DNA from: Flavobacteriaceae bacterium
Lineage (GTDB): Bacteria > Bacteroidota > Bacteroidia > Flavobacteriales > Flavobacteriaceae
Direction: 5' to 3'
DNA length: 32,354 nucleotides
NCBI GenBank assembly: GCA_024762795.1
Contig: JANTGS010000027.1
Span: 1 to 32,354, forward strand
Shown piece after piece: positions 17,230 through 25,255 of this stretch. Under the pieces are notes generated by a model that was not told where the DNA came from, did no database searches, and was given only the letters and a program-made list of their open reading frames with translations. The position numbers were made by a program, and so were the translations under genes. Numbering within the stretch: the first letter of the stretch is position 1; the number at the start of each line of letters is the position of its first letter.

Positions 17230-18441
17230 TTATTTTGGATAACAAATAAAATATTTGGTTACCGGGTCTGTAAGAGCTCTAATATTTAGTTGATCTGAAG
17301 CATCTGCAATGTCGATGATCTCTCCATTCTTCATCAAAATACTTATACCTACTTCAGTTGTACTGTAGGCTTTGTTCCAAACTTTTCCTGTAAAAACCAA
17401 ATAATCTATATCGTTTTTATTTAAAGAATATTTTTTCATCATCTGATCTTTTTTCTGTTGAATATAGACCTCAGAAAAATCTTCCTTTTGCATTTCCACC
17501 TTCGGTAGTTTTCTGTTGATGATAGATCCCGATAAATAGGACAGAATAAAATCCTGATGATCACACCATTGCTTTAGTGCAGAAATAACATCATAATCAT
17601 CTAATTTAATGTACCTTACCAAAATATCTTGATCAAATTTTTTCTCATCAATTTTACGATTTAAAAAAAAATTCAACGAACTGCTGGCAGGTACTCTAAC
17701 ACCATTTCCTATCAGTTCTTTAGCTCTTTTTAAGGTTTGTATTAAAATTCTTTCGGCAGCAAGGCTTGTTTTATGCAAATATACCTGCCAGTACATCAGC
17801 CTGCGGGCGACAATAAATTTCTCAACAGAATAAATGCCTTTTTCTTCCAGTACCAGCTGATCATTTTCTACATTCAGCATAGTGATAAGCCGGTCGGCGT
17901 TGATATTCCCTTCTGCCACACCCGAATAAAAACTATCCCTTTTTAAATAATCCATACGGTCCATATCCAGTTGCCCAGAAATAAGCTGATAAAAGAATTT
18001 ACGGGGATACTGATTCGAAAAGATCTGTATAGCCATTTCCAGTTCTCCGTTAAACTCACGGTTAAGTTCCTTCATAATAAGTAAAGAAATATCCTCATGG
18101 CTTACCCCTTCAATAATACTATTCTCAAGTGCATGGGAAAAGGGCCCGTGGCCAATATCATGTAAAAGTATGGCAATATACAGAGATTCTTCTTCTTTGT
18201 TTGAGATATTAATCCCCTTTAAACGAAGCGTCTCTACGGCCTTTTGCATCAGAAATCCACAACCCAATACATGATGAAAACGGGTATGATGTGCTCCCGG
18301 ATAAACAAGGTAAGACAAACCCATCTGTGTAATTCGCCTTAACCGCTGAAAATAAGGATGATCAATGATTCGGGAGATCAGCTCACTCTCCTGGTATATA
18401 AATCCGTAGATAGGATCATTAAATAATTTAATTTTTTTCAA
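17230..18441 (-). CDS. HD domain phosphohydrolase, SAMHD1/dNTPase-like
   Basis: This 403-residue HD-superfamily protein has the metal motif set of the deoxynucleotide triphosphohydrolase/SAMHD1 group: H57 in RFHHVLG, H94-D95 in LLHDIGHGPFSH, and a downstream D161-R162 in LDMDRMDYLKRDS. The characteristic N-terminal DPIYGFI and RLRRITQMG segments are also present. Substrate specificity is unproven; dNTP hydrolysis is the family expectation. The start is TTG at 18441: the next codons give KKIKLFNDPIYGF, the expected beginning. The frame closes upstream at a TGA with no ATG or GTG in between. It heads the lipid A run on the minus strand and is divergent from porX. Confidence 0.88.
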   Translation of the reverse strand: MKKIKLFNDPIYGFIYQESELISRIIDHPYFQRLRRITQMGLSYLVYPGAHHTRFHHVLGCGFLMQKAVETLRLKGINISNKEEESLYIAILLHDIGHGPFSHALENSIIEGVSHEDISLLIMKELNREFNGELEMAIQIFSNQYPRKFFYQLISGQLDMDRMDYLKRDSFYSGVAEGNINADRLITMLNVENDQLVLEEKGIYSVEKFIVARRLMYWQVYLHKTSLAAERILIQTLKRAKELIGNGVRVPASSSLNFFLNRKIDEKKFDQDILVRYIKLDDYDVISALKQWCDHQDFILSYLSGSIINRKLPKVEMQKEDFSEVYIQQKKDQMMKKYSLNKNDIDYLVFTGKVWNKAYSTTEVGISILMKNGEIIDIADASDQLNIRALTDPVTKYFICYPK

Positions 18442-18506
18442 AATTATTTCTTTGTTTTTTGTACTTTTCGCACTTTATTGATCACCGAAAAATTGTTTTT
18501 CAAAAA

Positions 18507-18514
18507 CAAATTTA
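18507..18514 (-). promoter_or_regulatory. Candidate -7 element for the HD-lpxD-lpxC-lpxA run
   Basis: The minus-strand site TAAATTTG matches TAnnTTTG, 65 bases upstream of the TTG start of the HD gene in the 110-base divergent gap with porX. No -33 TTG is visible at normal spacing. Confidence 0.28.
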
Positions 18515-18551
18515 AAGGTTTAATTTTAATAATCTAAATAAAAGAGATTTA

Positions 18552-20099
18552 ATGAGTTTAGCGAAAATACTTTGGGTAGATGATGAAATTCAGAATTTAA
18601 AGCCTCATATGCTGTTTCTGGAGAGAAAGGAATACGTTGTTACACCCTGTACTAACGGAGCTGACGCCATACAAATGGTTACTGAAGATAATTATGATAT
18701 TATTTTTCTGGATGAAAATATGCCGGGACTTTCCGGACTTGAAACTTTATCTCAGATCAAAGCAAAATTACCCAATCTTCCGGTAATTATGATCACCAAG
18801 AGTGAGGAAGAATACATTATGGAAGAAGCAATTGGTTCTAAAATAGCCGATTATCTTATAAAACCTGTTAATCCTAACCAGATCTTACTAAGCTTAAAAA
18901 AGAATCTCGATACTTCACGCCTGGTATCTGAAAAGACCACCTCAAATTATCAGCAGGAATTCAGACAGATCGCTATGGATCTTGCCATGGTAAATTCTTA
19001 TGAAGACTGGATTGATGTATACAGAAAACTGGTGCATTGGGAAATTCAGCTTGAATCGATTACTGATCCCGGAATGACAGATATTCTCGTAAGTCAGAAG
19101 AATGAAGCCAACTCTCAATTCTTTAAATACATTAAAAAGAATTACCAGAACTGGTTTGAAGGAAATGACCAGCCTATTTTATCCCATACGCTTTTTAAGG
19201 AAGTGATCGCACCGGAGATCAGTAAAGATCAGAGTACCTTGCTCATTGTTATTGACAACCTTAGATATGACCAGCTCAGAGTTCTTGAACCGGTAATCTA
19301 TGAATCTTACAAGCCAAAAGAAGAAGTCTCTTTCTTCAGTATCCTGCCCACAGCTACTCAATATGCCAGAAATGCGATCTTTTCCGGATTGATGCCTTTG
19401 GAAATGGAGAAAAAGCACCCTAAATACTGGAAAAACGATACTGAAGAGGGGGGGAAAAATCTTTATGAAAATGAATTTCTTACTGCTCAGATCAAAAGAC
19501 TGAAACTGAATATCAAACACGAATATTATAAGATCTCAAGCATGGCTCAAGGAAAAGATCTTGCTGCTAATTTTGGTAAAACAAAAGACAATGACCTTAC
19601 GGTAATCGTTTACAATTTTGTCGATATGCTATCACACTCGCGTACGGAAATGGAGATGATCAAGGAACTTGCCAGTGACGATAAAGCATACCGTTCATTA
19701 ACACTTAGCTGGTTTAAAAATTCACCACTTTTAGAGATCATTCAAAAAGCTCAGCAAATGGATATGAAACTGATCATAACTACTGACCACGGAACGATCA
19801 ATACAAAAAGACCATCAAGAGTGATCGGTGATAAGAATATCAGCTCTAATTTACGCTATAAAACCGGTAAAAGCCTTAGTTTTAATGATAAAGAGGTTTA
19901 TGAGGTTAAAAACCCGAAAGATGTTTATCTGCCTTCCATCAATGTAAGCAGCTCTTTTATCTTTGCCAAGGAAGATTATTTCTTTGCCTACCCTAACAAT
20001 TTTAATCATTATGTTAAATACTATAAAAACACCTATCAGCACGGCGGTGTTTCCCTGGAGGAAATGATCATTCCCTGTGTTATTCTTGATCCAAAATAG
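18552..20099 (+). CDS. porX: PorX response regulator with PglZ phosphatase domain (type IX secretion regulation)
   Basis: PorX is the response regulator of the PorXY system that controls type IX secretion in Bacteroidota. The 515-residue protein has an N-terminal receiver domain (1-120) with acidic pocket D10/D11, phosphoacceptor D54 in FLDENMPG and K104. A helical linker and a C-terminal PglZ domain of the alkaline phosphatase superfamily follow. Metal-site residues are recognisable as D235 (VIDNLR), the T/S region PTATQ (266-270), D358 and H362 (VDMLSH), D412-H413 (TTDHGT) and H498 (YQHGG). The start is ATG. The cognate kinase PorY is not in the window. The gene is transcribed alone between minus-strand neighbours and marks the organism as a likely T9SS carrier. 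Confidence 0.95.
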   Translation: MSLAKILWVDDEIQNLKPHMLFLERKEYVVTPCTNGADAIQMVTEDNYDIIFLDENMPGLSGLETLSQIKAKLPNLPVIMITKSEEEYIMEEAIGSKIADYLIKPVNPNQILLSLKKNLDTSRLVSEKTTSNYQQEFRQIAMDLAMVNSYEDWIDVYRKLVHWEIQLESITDPGMTDILVSQKNEANSQFFKYIKKNYQNWFEGNDQPILSHTLFKEVIAPEISKDQSTLLIVIDNLRYDQLRVLEPVIYESYKPKEEVSFFSILPTATQYARNAIFSGLMPLEMEKKHPKYWKNDTEEGGKNLYENEFLTAQIKRLKLNIKHEYYKISSMAQGKDLAANFGKTKDNDLTVIVYNFVDMLSHSRTEMEMIKELASDDKAYRSLTLSWFKNSPLLEIIQKAQQMDMKLIITTDHGTINTKRPSRVIGDKNISSNLRYKTGKSLSFNDKEVYEVKNPKDVYLPSINVSSSFIFAKEDYFFAYPNNFNHYVKYYKNTYQHGGVSLEEMIIPCVILDPK

Positions 20100-20110
20100 T
20101 ACGAGGAGTC

Positions 20111-20143
20111 TTTATTTACAGTAATGGCATAACCGTAAATAAA
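20111..20143. terminator. Possible terminator between porX and the MBL gene
   Basis: A perfect 9-bp inverted repeat, TTTATTTAC (20111-20119) and GTAAATAAA (20135-20143), has a 15-base loop. It lies in the 71-base gap between convergent porX and the MBL hydrolase gene. The stem is mostly A/T and there is no long T tract, so support is mainly positional. Confidence 0.35.
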
Positions 20144-20170
20144 ATACTGTTAAAAGCTTCTCAAATAACT

Positions 20171-20947
20171 CTACATTACTACTTCTAAGCCATCATAGGC
20201 CAAAAAAACATTCTTAGGGAGTATTTGAGAAACTACGGTATGAAAACCTAAGCGGTGACTGATATGCGTCAAATAAGATTTCTTTGGCTTCACTTCTTTA
20301 ATCAGGTTAAGCGATTCCTGTAAATTAAAATGTGTGGGGTGCTGTTCCTTTCTCAAAGCATTCACCACCAGAATATCTAAGTTCTCAAGTTTCTTTTTCT
20401 CTAAACTGCTAATTTTCTTTGCATCGGTGATATATGCAAAATTTAAGATCCTGAATCCGAGGATCTTTAATTTACCATGCTCAACTTCTATCGGAGTTAT
20501 TTCAAGATCATTTAACTTAAAAGATTCATTATCAATAACATTTATACCAAGATCAGGAGCGCCATAATATTTATTTCTGGTCTCAAAGATATAATCAAAT
20601 CTTTTGATCAGGTTATCTATGACCTCCTTCTTACCATAGATGGGCAGTTTTCCATAACGCTGGGTAAAAGGTCTGGTATCATCCAATCCGGCAGTGTGAT
20701 CTGCATGAAAATGCGTAAATAAAATCCCGTTAAGCCGGCTAACCTGTGCACGGATCATTTGCTGACGAAAATCGGGTCCGCAATCGATAACATATTTTAA
20801 ATCACCCCATTCGATCAAAATAGAAGATCTGAGTCTCTTATCTTTTAGATCCTCCGATAAACAAACTTCATGAGTACATCCAATCACAGGAACTCCTTGA
20901 GAAGTACCCGTTCCTAAAAAAGTGATCTTTAAAGTTTTTTTATTCAT
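20171..20947 (-). CDS. MBL-fold metal-dependent hydrolase, PhnP-like
   Basis: This metallo-beta-lactamase fold protein of 258 residues has the GTGTSQGVPVIGC start typical of the PhnP-like branch and the binuclear metal motif H79-F-H81-A-D83-H84. Further metal ligands are probable at VEHGK, YITDA and the C-terminal LTHISHR segment. PhnP proper is a cyclic phosphodiesterase in phosphonate use, but no phosphonate genes are present and the Bacteroidota homologues are not assigned a substrate, so none is claimed. The ATG at 20947 is chosen; a TTG directly before it is an alternative. A TAnnTTTG motif lies upstream. Confidence 0.85.
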   Translation of the reverse strand: MNKKTLKITFLGTGTSQGVPVIGCTHEVCLSEDLKDKRLRSSILIEWGDLKYVIDCGPDFRQQMIRAQVSRLNGILFTHFHADHTAGLDDTRPFTQRYGKLPIYGKKEVIDNLIKRFDYIFETRNKYYGAPDLGINVIDNESFKLNDLEITPIEVEHGKLKILGFRILNFAYITDAKKISSLEKKKLENLDILVVNALRKEQHPTHFNLQESLNLIKEVKPKKSYLTHISHRLGFHTVVSQILPKNVFLAYDGLEVVM

Positions 20948-20972
20948 CAATGAATTGATAAAAATTCATATA

Positions 20973-20980
20973 CAAAGGTA
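20973..20980 (-). promoter_or_regulatory. Candidate -7 promoter element for the MBL hydrolase
   Basis: The minus-strand site TACCTTTG matches TAnnTTTG exactly, 25 bases before the ATG. No -33 TTG is seen at the expected distance. Confidence 0.38.
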
Positions 20981-21083
20981 AGATTTAATTCCTTCCGTTA
21001 AATTATAGTCTATCTTAAAGCGTAACTTTGGTAACATTTTTTTAATTATAAATAAATCACAAAAACCTATAACGCTGAATTTA

Positions 21084-21112
21084 TGTATTTTACATAGCTA
21101 TATCTAAATACA
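21084..21112. promoter_or_regulatory. Imperfect palindrome upstream of the respiratory-complex operon
   Basis: TGTATTT (21084-21090) and AAATACA (21106-21112) form an inverted repeat around an ATAGCTAT core (21094-21101). It lies 66 bases upstream of the operon's -7 candidate, a position suiting a transcription-factor operator. No family of regulator can be named from it. The region is A/T-rich, so a chance origin is possible. Confidence 0.22.
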
Positions 21113-21177
21113 ATAGTGTGGTTGATAACATCTTTATAAAAATGATTAAAGTCATATATTTAAGTGATTCATTCGTA

Positions 21178-21185
21178 TAATTTTG
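21178..21185 (+). promoter_or_regulatory. Candidate -7 promoter element for the mbx-like operon
   Basis: TAATTTTG matches TAnnTTTG exactly and ends 23 bases before the ATG at 21209. It overlaps the stretch that a GTG start at 21164 would turn into coding sequence, which favours the ATG. A second match, TAACTTTG, lies at 21023-21030. Neither has a TTG at the usual -33 distance. Confidence 0.42.
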
Positions 21186-21208
21186 CATATCATTTAAATC
21201 TAAATTGG

Positions 21209-21745
21209 ATGAGCGCAAAAACACACACTCCTATTCTTAAGAGTAAGTCCACTCCGGGAAAATTTATTTATACTTTTTTGGTAATGTTTATCATATGGAT
21301 GGCATTTACTACTTCTTTTGAACCTGCCGAACTGATCACCGGTGCAATTGTGAGTCTGATCATTGCTGCTTTTACCGACAGAATTTTTTCCTGTTGTGGA
21401 TTGCGACCACTGATGCCTCATAAGATCATGTACTTTATACAGTATTTTTTTGTTTTTATGATCGCTTTGATCAAATCGAATTTTGATGTTGCGCGTAGAG
21501 TAATATCACCATCTTTACCTATCAATCCGGGTATTGTTAAGTTCGAGACCAAACTTACCAACGGTTTTGCAAGACTGGTACTGGCCAATAGTATTACACT
21601 TACTCCCGGTACCTTGACTATGGATGTGATCAACAATAAATTCTATGTACACTGGATCGACGTAAAATCTGATGATCCGGAGGTGGCTTATAAGGAAATT
21701 GCTGAACCATTTGAAAAAATATTATTAAAAATATACGAAGACTAA
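21209..21745 (+). CDS. mrpE: MrpE/MbhA-like antiporter subunit (mbxA position)
   Basis: This 178-residue membrane protein has the MrpE signature ANSITLTPGTLTMDV followed by a YVHWID segment. It has two or three hydrophobic helices near the N terminus and a cytoplasmic C-terminal domain. MrpE is a small subunit of multisubunit Na+/H+ antiporters; in Mbh/Mbx complexes the same subunit (A) belongs to the ion-translocating membrane module. ATG at 21209 is chosen because the residues that follow fit the family and a -7 promoter motif lies just in front; GTG at 21164 is the alternative. It is the first gene of a 13-gene run, 11 bases from the next. Confidence 0.9.
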   Translation: MSAKTHTPILKSKSTPGKFIYTFLVMFIIWMAFTTSFEPAELITGAIVSLIIAAFTDRIFSCCGLRPLMPHKIMYFIQYFFVFMIALIKSNFDVARRVISPSLPINPGIVKFETKLTNGFARLVLANSITLTPGTLTMDVINNKFYVHWIDVKSDDPEVAYKEIAEPFEKILLKIYED

Positions 21746-21756
21746 AATATTTAACC

Positions 21757-22014
21757 ATGAATATTATTTTTACCATTTCTTTTACACTCATGGCCATAGG
21801 AGCTATTCTTAGCCTTATCCGATTTGTAAAAGGTCCGAGATCGGGTGACAGGGTTGTTGCCCTGGATACTATGTCTATCATCATTACTTCAGCCCTGGTT
21901 TTACTGGCTCATGTTTTCGATAGATACATTTATGTTGATGTAGCTCTGGTTTATGCTGTACTGGGCTTTGTAGGTGTAATAGTAATTGCAAGATATATAG
22001 AAGGCGCGTTATGA
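21757..22014 (+). CDS. mrpF: MrpF/MbhB-like antiporter subunit (mbxB position)
   Basis: This 85-residue protein of three hydrophobic helices carries the MrpF hallmarks: a GPRSGDRVVALD segment (family pattern GPt..DRvvALD) after the first helix and Y-V-D-V-A-L-V-Y in the last. It is a small membrane subunit of the cation-translocating module. Its stop overlaps the start of the next gene in ATGA, so translation is coupled. The start is ATG. Confidence 0.92.
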   Translation: MNIIFTISFTLMAIGAILSLIRFVKGPRSGDRVVALDTMSIIITSALVLLAHVFDRYIYVDVALVYAVLGFVGVIVIARYIEGAL

Positions 22015-22364
22015 CACAAATTATGGAATATATAGGAATGGCACTTATACTTATTGGAGGAATATTTCTCTTTTTAGGTGCGCTGGGTATTTTTAGAATG
22101 CCTGATGTTTATACCCGTTTACAGGCAGGTACTAAAGCCTCTACTCTGGGAGCCATGAGTTCAATACTTGGTGTTGGTTTTTTACATCCCGACTGGTTTT
22201 TTAAAATCCTGATCATTGTGATCTTTATCGGTCTGGCCAACCCATTGAGTTCTCACGCTCTTGCAAGATCAACATACCGCGCCGGCGTGGCACCTAAGCT
22301 TAAAAGTGGTGTTGATTATTATAAAAAAGCTGTTAAAAAACAAATTAAAAAATTAATCTCATGA
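22011..22364 (+). CDS. mrpG: MrpG/MbhC-like antiporter subunit (mbxC position)
   Basis: This 117-residue protein of three hydrophobic helices has the MrpG pattern G-x-L-G-I-F-R-M-P-D-V-Y-T-R-L-Q-A followed by K-A-S-T-L-G. It also has a basic C-terminal tail (KKAVKKQIKKL). It is a small structural subunit of the Mrp-type membrane module. It overlaps both neighbours in ATGA four-base junctions, the usual sign of a stoichiometric complex operon. Confidence 0.92.
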   Translation: MTQIMEYIGMALILIGGIFLFLGALGIFRMPDVYTRLQAGTKASTLGAMSSILGVGFLHPDWFFKILIIVIFIGLANPLSSHALARSTYRAGVAPKLKSGVDYYKKAVKKQIKKLIS

Positions 22365-22636
22365 TCTATATAGCTATCCTTATTATTATGGGTGTACTCT
22401 TATTGGCAACAGCAATCTTTGCTGTTACACATAGAGATCTGCTTTTTGCAGTAATCGCCACGGGAATTATTAGTCTGATTCTTTCATTGTTCTTTTACCT
22501 GCTTCAGGCTCCTGATGTTGCACTTACTGAAGCTGCCATAGGTATTGCCCTGACTACAATTATCTTTGTAATTACCATCAGAAATACAACGCGGGATGAA
22601 GATGAGATCATCGATAAAAAAAATGAAAAACTATGA
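22361..22636 (+). CDS. MbhD-like subunit (MrpA C-terminal domain, DUF4040 type)
   Basis: This 91-residue protein of three hydrophobic helices corresponds to the part of MrpA after its large antiporter domain. The recognisable segment is APDVALTEAAIGIALTT. In Mbh and Mbx operons this piece is a separate gene, MbhD/MbxD, as here, instead of being joined to a large MrpA. That separation is one of the features distinguishing an Mbh/Mbx complex from a free Mrp antiporter. It shares ATGA overlaps with both neighbours. Confidence 0.88.
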   Translation: MIYIAILIIMGVLLLATAIFAVTHRDLLFAVIATGIISLILSLFFYLLQAPDVALTEAAIGIALTTIIFVITIRNTTRDEDEIIDKKNEKL

Positions 22637-23355
22637 AAAAAGTTCTTGTTATACTATTGTTAGCAGCCCTGGGCTATTTTCTTGCTCAAACTTTTCTTGA
22701 AATACCCCTTGGTGAAAACCGGATTGGGGATATCAACGCACAAAAGCCAACTGCCGCAGGATACTATCTGAGCAATACCAAAGAGAAATCAAAGGTAGCC
22801 AACGTAGTTACTGCCATTGTGGTAAACTACAGGGGATTGGATACACTGGGTGAAGTTACTGTTTTATTCCTTGCAACAACAGGTGTTGCCAGTATTCTTT
22901 ACCGTAGAAAAGAAGAGGAAGAAGAAGTTGAACGCCTTAACTTACCCTCTTCAAACATCATCAGAACCGGTGCAAGGGTACTTTTTCCTGCCATAACCCT
23001 GTTGGGAATCTATGTATTCATCCACGGACATTTAACTCCGGGTGGAGGATTTCAGGGAGGTACCATTGTAGCTACAGGTTTCTTACTGATGCTGATCTCC
23101 TATAAAGGATTTAATACCAACCATAACATTATGACCTGGGTAGAGAGTATTGCCGGGCTTAGTTTTGTTTTAATTGGACTTTGGGGATTGATCACAGATC
23201 ATACTTTCCTCGGTAATATTCCGCAAATAGGGGAATTGAATAAACTTTTAAGTGGTGGACTGATACCTATTATTTATATAGCTGTTGGCTTTAAGGTAGC
23301 AGTAGAATTGACCGGAATACTGGATATTTTATTAAAAATTAAACCTAAAAAGTAA
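22633..23355 (+). CDS. mrpB: Fused MbhE-MrpB-like subunit (mbxF position)
   Basis: This 240-residue membrane protein combines two Mrp pieces. Residues 1-95 match the extreme C-terminal part of MrpA (MbhE), with the motif NYRGLDTLGEVTVL (65-78). Residues 110-235 are MrpB (MbhF), with IHGHLTPGGGFQGG (130-143). An acidic linker (RRKEEEEEVE, 91-100) joins them. In Mbh these are two genes; here they are one chain. That fits the lack of a separate E gene in the mbx gene list as I recall it. It starts with ATG overlapping the previous stop and ends in a TAATG junction with the next gene. Confidence 0.86.
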   Translation: MKKVLVILLLAALGYFLAQTFLEIPLGENRIGDINAQKPTAAGYYLSNTKEKSKVANVVTAIVVNYRGLDTLGEVTVLFLATTGVASILYRRKEEEEEVERLNLPSSNIIRTGARVLFPAITLLGIYVFIHGHLTPGGGFQGGTIVATGFLLMLISYKGFNTNHNIMTWVESIAGLSFVLIGLWGLITDHTFLGNIPQIGELNKLLSGGLIPIIYIAVGFKVAVELTGILDILLKIKPKK

Positions 23356-23750
23356 TGCAACAGGAATTTCATGAAATATTTGTAAAATATCACGAAATAA
23401 TCACTTTGGGAGTTTACGGAACTGCCATTGGGTTGATGTTGATAGGCTTATATGCCGTTTTAATGAAGAAGAATCTGGTTAAAATAGTAATCGGATTAAG
23501 CATACTGGATGCCGGATTGCACCTGCTTTTTATAGGGATCGGATATGTTCAGGGCGGTACTGCCCCAATCTTTTCTCCCGGATATGAAGATGCAGGGAGC
23601 AAGATGGTAGATCCTGTTCCTCAGGCTCTGGTACTAACAGCCATCGTAATCGGGTTTGCGGTTACTGCAGTTGCTCTTTCATTGATTATCAGGTTATATA
23701 AACACCATCATACAGCTAAAATTGATCAAATAAAATCGTTAAAATGGTAA
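23355..23750 (+). CDS. mrpC: MrpC/NuoK-like subunit (mbxG position)
   Basis: This 131-residue protein with three hydrophobic helices is homologous to MrpC and NuoK. The final helix contains the MrpC signature DPVPQALVLTAIVIGFAVTAVAL, shown here by its key residues D-P-x-P-Q-A-L-V-L-T. An insert after the second helix (SPGYEDAGSKMV) is typical of this branch. It overlaps mrpB by one base and the next gene by seven. The start is ATG. Confidence 0.92.
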   Translation: MQQEFHEIFVKYHEIITLGVYGTAIGLMLIGLYAVLMKKNLVKIVIGLSILDAGLHLLFIGIGYVQGGTAPIFSPGYEDAGSKMVDPVPQALVLTAIVIGFAVTAVALSLIIRLYKHHHTAKIDQIKSLKW

Positions 23751-25237
23751 TTACTCCTATACATTATATCGTCGTTCCGCTTCTTGCGGCCTTTGCAATA
23801 CCTTTACTGGTTAAGATCCATAAAGAATTGCCACGGATCATTCCCGGCTTGGTGATGTTCTACAACATCATTATCTCGATCGTACTTATGCAACAAGTAA
23901 ATGAATTTGGATATGTTTCTGAAGTGATCGCAGGCTGGAAAGCTCCCTGGGGAATCAATCTGATCATTACTCCTTTTAGTGGATTTCTAGTAAGCCTGAT
24001 CTCCTTTATGGGATTTGTAATCTGGCTATATCAGTACCGTTTTAAAAGAGTTATTGATGTTGGAGAACTCAAATCATACGGAATCTTACAAATGATGATG
24101 ATCACAGGTGCCATTGGCATCATCATCACAGGGGATATTTTCAACATGTTTGTTTTCCTTGAAATTGTAGCTATTACAGCCATCTCTTTAACTTCTTTTT
24201 ACCGCCACAGGGACGGTGCGGAAGCTGGTTTTAAATATCTTTTGATCGGTGGATTTTCATCCACTTTGATCTTACTGGCCATTCTGTTGCTTTATACTCA
24301 GGTAGGCACATTGAACATGGCTGAAATTTCCGAAAAAATACATCTCGTTCCACAGGGTATGAAAGCCACCATATTGGTATTGTTTATTGTTGGATTTGGA
24401 ATTGAAGCAGAGATGTTCCCGTTAAACGGATGGGCACCCGATGCTTATTCTCAGGCTCCCGGCCCTACAAGTGCGGCCTTTGCAGGAATTGTGGTCAAAG
24501 CAGGTGTTTACGGATTGATCAGAATTATCTTTACACTCTTTGATATTGAGGGAGCTTTTGACTTCCTGATCATTGGCGGACTGGTTACGATGATCATTGC
24601 AGAATTCTCTGCACTCAAACAAACCAATTTGAAAAGAATGCTGGCATATTCCAGTATTGGGCAAATGGGACTCGTACTGATCGCCTTTGGCATCGGTACC
24701 AAAACGGCAGTCTTTGCAGCGCTGTTCCTGATGTTCAACCACGCTGTGATCAAAAGCCTTTTATTCATGACAGGAAGTATTTTAATGTACAATTCTAAAG
24801 ATAAAACCATTTCAACGCTAAATGGTATGGGTAAAAAGCTACCCTTTATCTCATTATTGTTCTCATTAGGAGCCTTTGCCATTGTGGGACTCCCTCCTTT
24901 TTCAGGGTTCTGGAGTAAATTATATATCCTTACCGCAGCCGCCGGTGAAGAAATGATACTGTTGATCGGAGCCATACTTGCTGTAAGTATTGTTGAAATT
25001 GTTTATTATTTCAGAGTAGTGAGCAAAATGTACTTTGCTGAAGAAACTGAACATATCACCATATTCAAACCCTCTGTCAATGCCAAAATTGCCATGGGTA
25101 TTCTCGGAGCTGTCATCCTGATTATTGGTCTTTATCCAGATCTGATCACAGGTTATCTGCACAATGCAGCAGATATGATCCTGGATAAGGCTTCTTATAT
25201 AGACTTTGTATTAAACTCTAATGCACCGGTGCAATAA
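23744..25237 (+). CDS. mrpD: MrpD/MbhH-like antiporter subunit (mbxH position)
   Basis: This 497-residue protein of the NuoL/M/N and MrpA/D antiporter-like family has about 14 hydrophobic helices. The conserved TM5 glutamate is E140 in FVFLEIVAIT. TM8 carries K252 in GIVVKAGVYG, and the central segment NLKRMLAYSSIGQMG is the Proton_antipo_M signature. At the TM7 site, where NuoL/M/N and MrpD usually have lysine (pattern G-F-x-x-K-A), the sequence reads GFGIEAEMFPLNGW, so E221 replaces the lysine. The gene starts with ATG inside the mrpC stop region and ends 18 bases before the second antiporter-like gene. Role: ion translocation driven by the redox arm. Confidence 0.92.
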   Translation: MVITPIHYIVVPLLAAFAIPLLVKIHKELPRIIPGLVMFYNIIISIVLMQQVNEFGYVSEVIAGWKAPWGINLIITPFSGFLVSLISFMGFVIWLYQYRFKRVIDVGELKSYGILQMMMITGAIGIIITGDIFNMFVFLEIVAITAISLTSFYRHRDGAEAGFKYLLIGGFSSTLILLAILLLYTQVGTLNMAEISEKIHLVPQGMKATILVLFIVGFGIEAEMFPLNGWAPDAYSQAPGPTSAAFAGIVVKAGVYGLIRIIFTLFDIEGAFDFLIIGGLVTMIIAEFSALKQTNLKRMLAYSSIGQMGLVLIAFGIGTKTAVFAALFLMFNHAVIKSLLFMTGSILMYNSKDKTISTLNGMGKKLPFISLLFSLGAFAIVGLPPFSGFWSKLYILTAAAGEEMILLIGAILAVSIVEIVYYFRVVSKMYFAEETEHITIFKPSVNAKIAMGILGAVILIIGLYPDLITGYLHNAADMILDKASYIDFVLNSNAPVQ

Positions 25238-25255
25238 TTATTAAAAAATAAAGAT

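Noticed and set aside
17189-17245. TTG start adding 19 hydrophobic residues to LpxD
   Set aside because: LpxD is cytoplasmic, the family begins at MKFTATQIS, and the extension would overlap the upstream HD gene.
21164-21208. Upstream GTG start for the first operon gene
   Set aside because: It would add 15 residues covering an exact -7 promoter motif, and the MrpE-like sequence fits better from the ATG at 21209.
21209-25237. Free-standing Mrp Na+/H+ antiporter operon
   Set aside because: There is no full-length MrpA, its C-terminal pieces are separate or fused as in Mbh/Mbx, and redox subunits follow with short gaps or overlaps.
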